Source: Melanopsichium pennsylvanicum (Eukaryota > Basidiomycota > Ustilaginomycetes > Ustilaginales). Taken from it: 64,000 nucleotides of DNA. The translations under genes were made by a program, and so were the position numbers. A model generated the notes under the pieces. The model was not told the origin of the DNA, ran no database searches, and was given only the letters and a program-made list of their open reading frames with translations. The stretch spans positions 1,054,001 to 1,118,000 of the forward strand of contig OAPG01000001.1 in assembly GCA_900208305.1 (NCBI GenBank), in the 5' to 3' direction. Within the stretch, counting starts at the first letter, position 1. Each line of letters starts with the position of its first letter. Positions 39,935 through 50,044 of the stretch are shown one piece after another.

Positions 39935-41698
39935 ATGACAACAGAGCACCGTGGCCAAGTGGCTTCAGTGGGCTCCACCAACCCCGCTCCTCAGCCGCAC
40001 AAAGCTCATCATCTCAAGTATGGTCAAGTCACCGCTGCCAATTTTCTACCTGAGGATTCGGATGATGACGAAGATGACTCTCGAGACTTTAATCAACACG
40101 ATGCAACTCCAGGCGCTGACACGCTGAGCTTGGCTCCTTCGACTTCCTCTGGCACTTCCAATTTCAAATCTCCCAAGGATGCTAAGGCGCGGAAGTGGCG
40201 CTCCATGGAGCGTCAAGATGCGCAAAACCGCGCACTGCACGAACAAAGGCGATACCTCTTTCGTCGACCTCGTGCGCTCCAATATTTTCGTGGCAACGTT
40301 CTGGTAAGATCCGACGAAGAAAGGTCTTCTCACCGCCTCGAGTTGTTTTTCGATCTAGTCTTCGTCGGCCTCATCGCCACTCTTGCTGAAGAGGCGATTC
40401 ACAAACACGATGGAGATGCGATTGTCCGTTATATCCTCACCTACACGGCCGCTTGGATGATTTGGAACTACATGCGTGAAGTGTTTAATGCATTCTTTGT
40501 CGATGATCTTCCGCAACGAGTGCTGGTCCTCGCTGTCATGGCCTGCTTAGTTGTCTATGGTAACAACGCACCCGCAGCCGAAGAGATGCTCGAAGAATCT
40601 GGTGCCCGCGCAACTGCCATTGGCGCCTATCTCGTTGCCGGAGGTCTCATCTTTGCGGTCATGACCTTCTACAGCTTCTACATCTGTCAGTACCGTATCC
40701 AAATCCGAGCCCAGACACTCGTTTGGTTGTTCGTACTTGCGCTTTGGATCGCTAGCATCTTTGTCAGTGTTCGGGTGTGCATTGCGATCGTCGTGGTTGC
40801 TTTGGTGTTGGAGTACGGCTCGTGGATGTTTTTCTACAGCCCTCTGTTCAAACGTCTGGCCAAGTTGAGGTATTCTTCCGCAGTTGCCATCGAACACGAG
40901 ATTGATAGATTCACCGACTTTGTCACTTTGGTTCATGGAGAGTTCTTGTACAGTGTCTTGTCTGGCCAGCCGGCTGGGCATGGGATGCACTCGGGCGTCG
41001 CAAGGGTAATCCTTACGGTTGTTGTGGCTTTCGTGCTTCACGGCATTTACTGTCTCGGTGCCGGAAGCAGGAGAATCACTCATCCAATCAGGCGGACCAT
41101 GTGGCATGCTTTGCCTTACTTTGGCTTACACCTTCCTCTGGTGTCTGCCATCACTTTGTGCGGAGACGCCACAGCAGAGCTCGTCAGGGAGAACAAAGTC
41201 GCGCAGGGCATCAGATGGATCTTCTCGGCAACCTATGCGATCGGTATGATTTCGACGGCGTTACTGGTCATGTTGGAAAAGGAGCACGATGAGCCTGGAG
41301 ATTTATTCTTTCCAAAGCAGGTCAGGATCGCTCCAAGGTTCGTGGCGGCGATAATAGTCTTGTTGCTGCCTTTGGCCGATCAAGATCACATAAATTCAAC
41401 AGCATTGTTGGGTGTGGCTGCAGCGCTCGGTGGAGGAGCGTGGATTTGGCAAGAAATCGGCGCTTTGGACGGACCGAATGCTCCTTGGTATCAGCAGCCG
41501 AACGGTGAAGAGCAGGCTCAGGCAGGAGCAAGCCGCTGGAATGGTTTCCCAACCGTGGTTGAGCCTGGCGCTTGGATTCTGGATTCGACAAAGCAGCGTG
41601 GACGCACTACGACCTTCGTGCAAGAGGCCGATCCCTCTCCTACGCCTGCGCCTATGACCGGGGCTCAAGAGGCCTCCGCAAATCTCTCCGGTGAGTGA
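39935..41698 (+). CDS. LtrA-family (low temperature requirement A) membrane protein
   Basis: A 587-residue polytopic membrane protein. Residues 1-125 are hydrophilic, with an acidic patch (EDSDDDEDDSRD). The LtrA domain begins with the signature HRLELFFDLVFVGLIATLAE at about 131-150 and continues through about eight to nine hydrophobic segments to about residue 520. A short soluble tail follows. The family is named after a Listeria locus linked to growth at low temperature; its biochemical role is not established, and fungal members are common in multiple copies. The ATG at 39935 is the first in frame and no introns are needed. It is convergent with the broken MFS gene, ends 239 bp apart. Confidence 0.85.
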   Translation: MTTEHRGQVASVGSTNPAPQPHKAHHLKYGQVTAANFLPEDSDDDEDDSRDFNQHDATPGADTLSLAPSTSSGTSNFKSPKDAKARKWRSMERQDAQNRALHEQRRYLFRRPRALQYFRGNVLVRSDEERSSHRLELFFDLVFVGLIATLAEEAIHKHDGDAIVRYILTYTAAWMIWNYMREVFNAFFVDDLPQRVLVLAVMACLVVYGNNAPAAEEMLEESGARATAIGAYLVAGGLIFAVMTFYSFYICQYRIQIRAQTLVWLFVLALWIASIFVSVRVCIAIVVVALVLEYGSWMFFYSPLFKRLAKLRYSSAVAIEHEIDRFTDFVTLVHGEFLYSVLSGQPAGHGMHSGVARVILTVVVAFVLHGIYCLGAGSRRITHPIRRTMWHALPYFGLHLPLVSAITLCGDATAELVRENKVAQGIRWIFSATYAIGMISTALLVMLEKEHDEPGDLFFPKQVRIAPRFVAAIIVLLLPLADQDHINSTALLGVAAALGGGAWIWQEIGALDGPNAPWYQQPNGEEQAQAGASRWNGFPTVVEPGAWILDSTKQRGRTTTFVQEADPSPTPAPMTGAQEASANLSGE

Positions 41699-41937
41699 GC
41701 GCACCTTGGTCTCATTCCATATTCGCGGGATGGTAACTCGCGCCCCCCGGAAAGAGGGCAAGCGGAAAAGCAAAATCTTTGTCATGTTTCTGAGACGATG
41801 CCAGCCAGATTCATGCAATATACACACAAATTGTATGATATCAAGAGCTGAGGGTATCCACGCCTATCCAATCCAATCGGTCAACCCCAGACATGTATGA
41901 AATTGAGAGGTGGTGGAATGAGCAACCTATATCTGAC

Positions 41938-43795
41938 TTAGCTGCTAAAGAAGCTGACCGAAAAGACGAAGAGAAGCGAAATGAAAGATGAGCACGAAGT
42001 CCAAAAGAAAGCGACTGCGGAGAGGCCGTGGTCAATGGACCAGCGGTAAATCTTCACGCTGATCAAAGGACCCAGCGAGACCATGACTGTTTGAAGCAGA
42101 TTGAGGAAGCCAAGGAAGGCGTCGCGTGCTGCTACGAGGTCATCAGTTGGTCGACTTTGCGCGAGTAAGAAGTCGACGTTGAGTGCCGAGATCGAAGGCA
42201 GAGCTCCTGCGCCGAGCAGCAGGAAAAAGATGCTTCCATAGATGCCACTGACAGAGAGGTGCGAGGCTGCCACGCGCATTGCAATAAAGCCTACACAGTC
42301 AGCACTGAGCACAACCATGGCGATGATCTTGTCGGTAGCGATGACCGATTCCTCGCGCTTTGCAAGGCGTGTTTTCGACGTGAACTCCTCTGCCCGAGCC
42401 GTCATAAGCTCTTCGCGCATTCTACGCTTGACCAAACGTCGGAATGACTTGACGATCCTTAGCAGAGAAACAAGCCGAACAAGCCCTTGGTCGCACCGAG
42501 AATTCCGATGAGGGTAGTGACTTGTTGTGGGCCAAAAAGGAGATGCGTTGAGCAAAACACGATCAGGTTACCACAAATCATGCTGAGAGTGTCGGCAAAG
42601 ATTATGACACCGAGCATGAGTGGAAGCTTGTAATCTTTCTTGGTCCCAGGGTACGATTGATATGGTAGCAGGTAGCCGAAAAGAGCCACGACTCCCTTCA
42701 AAGATTGCCGCACAGCTGCGACTGGGGGTCTAGGCTCGCCCTTCGAGGCCGCAGCAATTTGTCGTGCTTCAGAGCATGTTCTATCTAAGACTTCGCGGCT
42801 GTTGACGCTCGATATAGAGCTTCTACGAGAGCCCGTATCTAACGTTGCTACAGACTTGATCTCTGGTAGGAAGAGAACCATAAGAAGCAGGGTGATGGCA
42901 AAGACCGTAGATACAACCCAGTAAGGCGATAGGGGAGCTGTATGGTGCAGGGTGCTGAAGTTCAAGTCGAGATACGAGAATACGAGTCTCAGCAGCAAAG
43001 AAGAGATTGCCATGCCCAAGGTGGTACAGGCGTACACCTGGGCGAATGCGGACGTCTTCTCATCCTCCCTGCAGACATCAAGGACCATAACCTGACTGAG
43101 CAGCGACACGGCAGTTTGAGGCGCGCCTACCAGGCCGGCCACAGTGAAGAGGACGATGACCAGCCACAGTGCTGTTGTTGGATGCATATTCGAGCTTGAA
43201 GGAATGCTCCGATCAAAGGAGTAATGCGTTGGAATGGATCCCAAGCACACGGCAAGCGCCGAGACCGCCGACACGCTAGCAACACCGATGAATCTTCGGC
43301 TAAAACGAGGAAACAGGCCTGTAGCCAGGATGAAAGATGCTACGCAGCTGGTGATCCACTGAGCACATCGGTGTAGGTTGTCATCTGGTTAAGGCGCTTG
43401 CCAACCCGCGGGACGGAGTAAAGATCGGAGGGATCACCGGCTGAGGGAATTGTGGAATATGGTGAGCCTGGTGAAGTGGAAGGATCATAGTACTCGGCGC
43501 AGACTAGCGTCTGAAAAAGTTCGGTAGCAAAGGAACCGTGTATCCCAATATCGATGTTGCTTGCTATGTTAAGACCCACGATGAGACAGACGTTGAGCCT
43601 GCGTCGGTACTCGCGGTATTCGTCGCTGTGCTTGTCCTCGGGCTCGGGCAGGAATGAGAGAAAGGCGGACGAACGACGACGTGCCAGAGACCACCTGCCC
43701 TCGCCATCCGTGTCGTGGTGATATGACAGGATCGGTGTCGTCTCGTCTTGAGTTGCGCTCGGTCTGCGAGTCATCTTGGGGTGGTCAAACAGCAT
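41938..43795 (-). pseudogene. MFS transporter, reading frame broken twice (pseudogene or sequence errors)
   Basis: The three consecutive minus-strand frames together read as one MFS transporter. Part 1 (43795 to about 43343) has an acidic/arginine N-tail, a first helix (RLNVCLIVGLNIASNIDIGI) and the periplasmic-loop style ETLVC-like segment FQTLVCAEYY. Part 2 (about 43363 to 42462) continues at WITSCVASFILATGLFPRFS through the central loop to LIGILGATKGLFGLFL. Part 3 (about 42476 to 41938) continues at LLRIVKSFRRLVKRRM through the last helices. At each junction the next frame continues the family pattern without gap, and a one-base loss would explain each. Alternative introns exist on paper but would delete conserved helix sequence. 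Substrate is unknown. A start at 43795 or 43774 is possible. Confidence 0.6.
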
Positions 43796-44553
43796 TGAAT
43801 GGTACGAAGTTGTGTAGAGTTAGGTAGATGGTGGGCCGTCTCTGAGTGTCTACACCAGCTCTTGCCCTCAAAGATTAGGCGAACGGTGCGGTCGCGAAGG
43901 GAACGCAAGTCGAGCGTAAGCGGATGTGATGATTGTTCTTGAAGGAGCAATAGGGGCATGATGTTAGTCTTCGATGCTCGACGTAATCCGTGTCAGCCAT
44001 CACGGAATGATGGCTTATGGAGAGCTTTGACAGTGATCCATCCGGCTTCGGATCACCCGATTCCGTGTCTGACAGGAATTCTCAGTCAGTTCCGCGGCGC
44101 GCTCGTTATCGCTTCTTGGTCGTATTCGAGCACAACAGCCATGTCATTTTTGGACTGTAGGCATCAATGCCGCCATTGCCACGAAGTGTATCGTTGCGAC
44201 CTCGCATCGGCTCAACATCGATGTGCTATTCGGCTCAATATTGACAACACCCTGCTTTTGAATCATCTCAGACTGCTATTAACTTGCTGCTCGCCGTCAT
44301 ACTGGCAGAAAGGGCAATTCCTCAAATTTGGAGCGAGAACGATTTCATAGACGACGCAGCAGCGAAGGGTCGATATGAACAATGAATGATGGCCAATGTT
44401 GCGCCTTATACTCTACAAAATGGTCGAGGTCATCATAAACACGAAATAACAAGATGACAGCGACACAAAGAAAGCCTTGGGAATAATGCTGAGCTCTCTT
44501 GCTGCTCTGGACGTCCTGCTTTTTGGGGAGACAACCTAAGCGACGGACACAGC
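43796..44553. other. Intergenic between MFS relic and eIF3e 3' end
   Basis: These 758 bases contain no recognisable gene. An open frame on the plus strand (43958-44350) is cysteine- and histidine-rich but has no family resemblance and no clear context. Confidence 0.5.
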
Positions 44554-46170
44554 TTAATTAGCAGCGACGGTTTGCGCTGGTTGCTGTGCCTCTGCGAATG
44601 GCGCCGACTCGGCTTCACGCTTCGACTCGTTGTCCTTGGGGTGCGAACGGTCTCCTCGACCGCCCTGATTGCGCTGACCACCACGTCCGCCACGGCCGCC
44701 GGCACCACCGCGCTTGTCATTGCCGTTGAGGTTGTGTGTGTTGTTGAACGAAGGTGGGTGTGCCTTGCGATCGATAGCAGTGCCCATGGCAGAAGTGCGG
44801 AAGGTGAATCCCCGGGTTTTCTCGATGATGGTTTGGTAGATAGGAGGGTGTGTCGGGTTCATGAACACCATGCCCTCCTTGAAGTCGATCTTGGCATCAG
44901 CGCGAGTATCGCGCACGAGGTTGACGATCCACTTCTCACCGTCCTCATTGGAGAGGTTGAGGCGCTTGACGAGGTCAGCAATGTCGACCTTCGAGTGAAT
45001 GCGGCAGTAAGCTTCCGAAATAACAACACGGCAGGCCTCGATGAGCTCGTCCTTAAAATCAGCTAGGAAGAAGTCCTTGGAGGCCACCTGCTCAGCGAGG
45101 GTGAGCTGCTCCTGTGCAGCTTCAAAGTCAAAGTCGACGAAGAGCTTGGACAGGAAGTCGACGATGGGGTCGGTACCAGCCAGACGGTAGGACTCGGAGT
45201 CGATAATGTTGACAATGTCCTTGATAGCCTGCTGTGGACTGAGCTTGCTAACATTGGCACCCGATGCGGAGGCCATCAAGGTAGCGGGAGCAGGCTGCTG
45301 CACCATGTAGACACGTGTTGTTCGTCGCGAAAGGAGGAGTGCGGCAACAACGTATCGGAGCAACCACCAGCATGTGGTCTGAATGGTGTTGAGGTAGACA
45401 GGCGAAAGGAACATCTCGACAAGCTGCTCGCGGCCTGCGGGGTGGTTGAAGAAGATGAAGAGAGCCCAGTGGAGCAACCATGCACGCTTCTTCAAGAGAC
45501 CTTCCTGAGTCAAGTCGTCGCTCTGTGCAGAGGTGCCATTGGAGGTTGATGCGTAAGAGGCAGTGGCGTGGGCAGCGGAAGAATCGATCTGCTCTCGTAA
45601 GAGCCTAAGCTCGCTAAGCGCATGCTCCCACTCACCAACGAGGATATCGCTTGCGAGCTTACCCCAGTGGGAGCTCATGGTGAGCACAGGGTCGGTCGAG
45701 AGTACGCGGAAGTGGTAGAGGTACGAGGAAGCATCGCCATAGTTGCCGCAGTTGAACTGGAAGTATCCGTATCGATAGAGGGCGTTGATCTGCTCGCTGG
45801 TGAGGTTGTACTTCTCCTCGAGCCACTGCAAATTTTGTGTCTTGTCCTGCTTCAAAGCCGAGGCAACGCTTGGGTCCTGGATGACGTTGAGGACGTGGTC
45901 AACCTCAGATCCAAGCTTGTCGTTGAGAGCGATGGCAGTCTCACGCTGTTTCTCGATCTCAGAAGGCGCGGGTTGGTTAGGGTACGCCTGCTCGTGTAGT
46001 TGGAGAGCATAGTCGACCATGGAGGTATTTTTTGCGAGTTCATACTGAGCCTTGGCAATATCGGTCTCTGAGAAGATACCGGATCCAGCAAGATGCGAGA
46101 GAAGGGGGAGACCCAGATGCCTGTCGAGATAAGGCAGAATAGTCTGTGTCAAGTCGTGCTTTTCAGCCAT
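44554..46170 (-). CDS. INT6: Translation initiation factor eIF3 subunit e (INT6)
   Basis: eIF3e is a PCI-domain subunit of the eIF3 complex that helps load the 43S preinitiation complex on mRNA. The 538-residue product starts at the first ATG, 46168-46170, with the family N-terminus KHDLTQTILPYLDRHLGLPL. The eIF3_N region (about 1-140) contains LEEKYNLTSEQINALYRYGY, and a helical region and PCI domain follow to about residue 430 (YCRIHSKVDIADLVKRLNLS). The conserved KIDFKEGMVFMNP segment comes next. The C-terminal tail (about 484-508) is RGG-rich (GGAGGRGGRGGQ). It is divergent from the MAG1-type glycosylase with 966 bp between starts. Confidence 0.95.
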   Translation of the reverse strand: MAEKHDLTQTILPYLDRHLGLPLLSHLAGSGIFSETDIAKAQYELAKNTSMVDYALQLHEQAYPNQPAPSEIEKQRETAIALNDKLGSEVDHVLNVIQDPSVASALKQDKTQNLQWLEEKYNLTSEQINALYRYGYFQFNCGNYGDASSYLYHFRVLSTDPVLTMSSHWGKLASDILVGEWEHALSELRLLREQIDSSAAHATASYASTSNGTSAQSDDLTQEGLLKKRAWLLHWALFIFFNHPAGREQLVEMFLSPVYLNTIQTTCWWLLRYVVAALLLSRRTTRVYMVQQPAPATLMASASGANVSKLSPQQAIKDIVNIIDSESYRLAGTDPIVDFLSKLFVDFDFEAAQEQLTLAEQVASKDFFLADFKDELIEACRVVISEAYCRIHSKVDIADLVKRLNLSNEDGEKWIVNLVRDTRADAKIDFKEGMVFMNPTHPPIYQTIIEKTRGFTFRTSAMGTAIDRKAHPPSFNNTHNLNGNDKRGGAGGRGGRGGQRNQGGRGDRSHPKDNESKREAESAPFAEAQQPAQTVAAN

Positions 46171-47136
46171 GATTGCAACTGTAGTGTGGTTGAACAAGGA
46201 GAAGTCGAACTGCCAAAAAATTGATCAAGAGTGGAGATGGTGATGGTTGGGTCCTCTGCAAGCAACGCTGACGGGTGGCTATGGACACCAAGGATGGTCG
46301 AGATGGTAGTGGAATGTGCGTTTGCAACTGTCGAGAATCGTGACCAACGGTTCTGTCTGACGGTTTGAGAAGAAGTTGCAGAGCTCACGCTACGCGCACT
46401 CGAAGAAGCTTGAACGAACAGCACAGCAGCTCAGCGAGTTGCAGTTTGGATTTTCTTTTCCTTCTCTGTGTTCTCTCTTTCTTTTGCGAAGAAAGGGACC
46501 TGCAGTCCCAAAGCCCAACTGAAACTCTTTTTCATCCTGCCTTTCAACCGTTTCTTGATTTCAAAAAAAAAAAAAAAACCAAATTTTGTATTCGACTCCA
46601 TCACCTCTTTATTCAAAATCGAAGAGCGCCTTTGCTTAGTCTTCGCTTTTGGGCTACCAAACTCTCTTCCTGCCTCAAGCTGTGAACAGGTCATCGGGTA
46701 CAATTCGATCTTCCCGATCCGTTCTCGGTCCACAGCTGAGACAAGCTGCTTCGAATTGCAGCCTGGAACAGGGATTTCACACATGACTAGAATTCTTGTT
46801 AACTACTAGCATGGCTCTCATGACATTCTTTCGGCTTTAAAGACCGCCCGTCCACATCAAAAGAGCAGTTGTTGGATTAGAATAGGTAGTCTGCTCCAAA
46901 GACCGCAGCACGAGGTTCAAGACTGTATCAGAGACTTCTGAATGATCTCGGCCGTGACAAACGGCCGCCTTCCGAAAAGTTGGACCCTGCATCAAGTCAC
47001 TTTTGACCGTAACTCAACAGCAACCTAAATCTCGGTCTCTTCCCATAACCGCCACTTCCAAGAGGCCAATACGTATAGATTCCTTTCATCCGTAGAACGT
47101 TCTACTCGTCGTCCTCCTCAGGACATTAGAGTAATC
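46171..47136. promoter_or_regulatory. Shared divergent promoter eIF3e/MAG1
   Basis: This 966-bp region lies between divergent starts. It holds a 16-base A run at 46563-46578 and pyrimidine-rich tracts flanking it. No gene could be supported; no specific operator was recognised. Confidence 0.5.
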
Positions 47137-48468
47137 ATGGCGCTCACACGGTCGCGCTCTGCGACACCTGCAAAACCAGTTGCTGCTTCGTTTGGTTCTT
47201 CGACAAAGGCATCCATTTCAACTCGTTTGCCACCGGCGAAACGCAACTTGCACCGGTCAGCCCCCGATAGTGAGCTCGCCTCTTCCAAACCTGTGAACCG
47301 TACAAGGAAGCGAGCTCGAATTGACGCTGAGCCGAGCTCGAGCACACCAAGAGCAAAGACGGCTAAGTCGACCCCGTCAGTAAAAATCAAAGCGCCCGAG
47401 GAGCCGTTCGTGATTCCGCATGACGCAACGGAGGAGGATTGCTTGATACGTACAACCGTACCGTTCCCTGCACTGCCCTTCGATCTCAATCAGGCAAGAT
47501 CACATCTTTGCTCCGTGGATCGCCGCTTTGAGCGTCTCTTCCAAAAGATTCCCGTTCGCTGCTATGAAGAGGCGCTGGAAGCATCCCCCGACAAGAGAGA
47601 TCTCAACCTATTCAAGACTGTCACAACATCAATTCTCGGACAGCAGATCTCGTGGCTAGCCGCAAGGTCCGTCTTGTACAAGTTCTGCCGCCTCTTTTAC
47701 CCTGATACGATGCCGGAAAAGCCTGACTTTGTCGAATTTCCCCGTGAACAATGGCCGTTTCCCACCCCTCTGATGGCTCTGCGAACATCGGAGGCCGATC
47801 TTCGTGCAGCAGGTCTTTCATTCGCCAAGATCAAGTATGTCAAAGATCTGGCTGCCCGTTTTGTGGATGGTCGATTAGATATTCGTCAGATTCTGGAGCT
47901 AGACGACGAGGAGGCCTGCGTCACCGAGCTAAGTAAGGTCAAGGGTGTCGGCAGATGGACCAGCGAGATGATTCTCATGTTCGCGATGCGCAAGCCCGAC
48001 ATCCTCCCTTGCGCAGATCTCGGTGTTCAAAAAGGCATGCTCAACTTTTTCTTGAGCGATGCACAAGGGCCGAAGATCAGCGTGAAGAAGCGCAAGCCTG
48101 GTGAGGAAGAGAAAGAGGAACAAGTGACCGACAAAAGGCCGAAGAGAGATTCTAAGCGCTCGCCAAAGCGTGAGGGGTCGCTGGAGCCAACAGAGGAGAC
48201 AGGAGACCAGGTACCAACGCTGGGCCAGACGAAGATCATGCCGAAGCTTGAACCCAGTTTCGGTGCAGAAAGAGGAGAAGGCTCGCTCGATCATCTCATC
48301 TCCAACGAACATGGACTTAGCCGGAAGGTGCTCGAATCTAGAGTGAAGGGGAACAAGATCAAAGGTGGACAATATTTGAGCCCGGATGAGATGAAGGCTC
48401 TCGCACAGAAGTGGTCTCCGTATCGCTCGGTGGCCTGCATGTTCATGTGGGCCACCGTCGACGCCTGA
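47137..48468 (+). CDS. MAG1: DNA-3-methyladenine glycosylase (AlkA/MAG, HhH-GPD)
   Basis: A base-excision repair enzyme that removes alkylated purines such as 3-methyladenine. The 443-residue product has a basic, serine-rich N-terminus (about 1-100, likely nuclear). The HhH-GPD domain runs from about 120 (LNLFKTVTTSILGQQISWLA), with the helix-hairpin-helix segment VKGVGRWTSEMILMF. The catalytic aspartate is Asp294 in ILPCADLGVQKG. A lysine/glutamate-rich insert of about 110 residues (about 310-415) separates the core from the conserved end YLSPDEMKALAQKW and PYRSVACMFMW. Intronless; the start is at the first ATG. NDUFA9 follows on the same strand. Confidence 0.93.
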   Translation: MALTRSRSATPAKPVAASFGSSTKASISTRLPPAKRNLHRSAPDSELASSKPVNRTRKRARIDAEPSSSTPRAKTAKSTPSVKIKAPEEPFVIPHDATEEDCLIRTTVPFPALPFDLNQARSHLCSVDRRFERLFQKIPVRCYEEALEASPDKRDLNLFKTVTTSILGQQISWLAARSVLYKFCRLFYPDTMPEKPDFVEFPREQWPFPTPLMALRTSEADLRAAGLSFAKIKYVKDLAARFVDGRLDIRQILELDDEEACVTELSKVKGVGRWTSEMILMFAMRKPDILPCADLGVQKGMLNFFLSDAQGPKISVKKRKPGEEEKEEQVTDKRPKRDSKRSPKREGSLEPTEETGDQVPTLGQTKIMPKLEPSFGAERGEGSLDHLISNEHGLSRKVLESRVKGNKIKGGQYLSPDEMKALAQKWSPYRSVACMFMWATVDA

Positions 48469-48877
48469 AGTGTATCTTTGTACAATAATCTACTTCACTG
48501 TATCGTGTCCAGAGATCATCTTGCGATGAAATTTCATCCAAAAGGAAAGGAATTCCGACGCTCTAACATCCGTAGGAATTGAGGGCTTTCGCACGAATTT
48601 GTTAAAACTGTCACGTGTTGAGAAGCATCGGTGGTTTTGGTAGATGCGGCAGCAGAGCGTGATGAATGTGATCGCATGCGCTCGGAGCCTTACACTCTCT
48701 AACCCGAATTTCGTGCGCTCCAGGATAGTCGCTCGCCGTCGGCCATCGTTTGCACAACCATTTCCTCATCGTCTCGACCCTACTCCGCGTCGCCATCTGC
48801 TCTAACTCCATCGCGGTACCCACATTCCCTCTTCACCGGAATCGAAACAACACAAATCAGTCGAGGAGCGAAAAAAA
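48469..48877. promoter_or_regulatory. Intergenic, NDUFA9 promoter region
   Basis: A 409-bp spacer between tandem genes. It ends in an A-rich leader (AAAAAAAATGG at the NDUFA9 start). No other element was recognised. Confidence 0.5.
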
Positions 48878-50044
48878 ATGGTTCACCTCGTCGGAACCAG
48901 CGCCGCATCGATTTTGCGGACCGAGGCTCGAGCCTCGCTTCTTCGCGGAGCTCAGGTCGTCCAGGCTCGCAACATTCATGACCTCACTATCAACCGAAAG
49001 ACCGGCAAGCCCATCATCAAATCTGGTCCTTACGGAGGTGGTCGATCTTCGGTTTCGGGTCACGTCGTCACTGTATTCGGCTGCACTGGTTTTCTCGGAC
49101 GATATGTTGTCAACCGTCTTGCACAGAAGGGTTCGCAGGTCATCGTCCCTTACCGCGATGAGGACGAGAAGAGGCACTTGAAGGTCATGGGAGACCTCGG
49201 TCAGGTTGTGCCAATGGAGTGGGATCTCAGGCATGACGAGCAGATCGAGGAGTGCGTGCGACACTCGGATGTGGTCTACAACCTGACCGGAAGACACTAC
49301 GAGACCAAGAACTTCACTTTCAACGACGTCCACGTCACTGGTGCCCAGCGCATTGCTCAGATCGCCGAGGCTGCCGGTGTTGGCCGCTTCATTCACGTTT
49401 CGCACCTGAACGCGGACGCCGACTCTCCATCTGCTTTCCTCCGATCCAAGGCTGAGGGCGAGGCCGCTGTTAAGCGCGCTTTCGAGGGTGCTACCATCGT
49501 CCGTCCCGGTACCATGTGGGGGCACGAGGACCGATTCTTGAACCAGATGGCTGTTTACCCCTATGCATGGCGTGTCAATCACGGCCAGACCAAGATGCGC
49601 CCCGTCCACTCGCTCGATGTCGCCCATGCTCTCGAAAAGATGCTCGAGGCTGACGTTACATCGATGGGCGCCACCTTCTCACTTGCCGGCCCTAAGGAGT
49701 ACACTATCGGCCAGATTCTGCAGCTCGTCGAGTCGCTCACCTTCACCTCGTTGGTCAAGCCTGGCCTCAACACCCCCAAATTTGCCTTCAAACTCTCCGC
49801 CAAGATCGCGGACCTTGCATGGTGGCCTATGATCTCGCCTGACGAGGTTGTTCGACGATACATTGACGACAAGCCCGATGCACCTGGCACCAAGAGCTGG
49901 GCTGACCTTGCCATGACGCCTGACACGCTCGAAGAGACCGCCGCACCATACCTCAGGAGATACCGACCTACGACAAGGTTCGAGCAGCCTCTCGAGACCG
50001 GTGGATCTCGTCTCAAGAAGGAGAAATATCATGTTCTCGATTAA
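48878..50044 (+). CDS. NDUFA9: NADH dehydrogenase (complex I) 39/40-kDa subunit NDUFA9
   Basis: An accessory subunit of mitochondrial complex I with an atypical short-chain dehydrogenase fold that binds NADPH structurally. The 388-residue product has a mitochondrial-type N-terminus (residues 1-35, with several arginines and no acidic residue until the first glutamate). The Rossmann motif VTVFGCTGFLGRYVVNRL has the GxxGxxG pattern at about 66-83. Further conserved pieces are VVYNLTGRHYETKNFTF, FIHVSHLNADADSPSAF, KAEGEAAVKRAF and VRPGTMWGHEDRFLN. Length and motif order match the family. No introns needed. Confidence 0.95.
   Translation: MVHLVGTSAASILRTEARASLLRGAQVVQARNIHDLTINRKTGKPIIKSGPYGGGRSSVSGHVVTVFGCTGFLGRYVVNRLAQKGSQVIVPYRDEDEKRHLKVMGDLGQVVPMEWDLRHDEQIEECVRHSDVVYNLTGRHYETKNFTFNDVHVTGAQRIAQIAEAAGVGRFIHVSHLNADADSPSAFLRSKAEGEAAVKRAFEGATIVRPGTMWGHEDRFLNQMAVYPYAWRVNHGQTKMRPVHSLDVAHALEKMLEADVTSMGATFSLAGPKEYTIGQILQLVESLTFTSLVKPGLNTPKFAFKLSAKIADLAWWPMISPDEVVRRYIDDKPDAPGTKSWADLAMTPDTLEETAAPYLRRYRPTTRFEQPLETGGSRLKKEKYHVLD

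Noticed and set aside
42421..43450. Introns explaining the MFS frame changes
   Set aside because: Candidate GT..AG pairs in the right phase (for example GTGATC near 43438 with an acceptor near 43330, and GTAACC near 42571 with an acceptor near 42486) would remove helix sequence that fits the family. Frameshifts explain both junctions better, but introns are not fully excluded.
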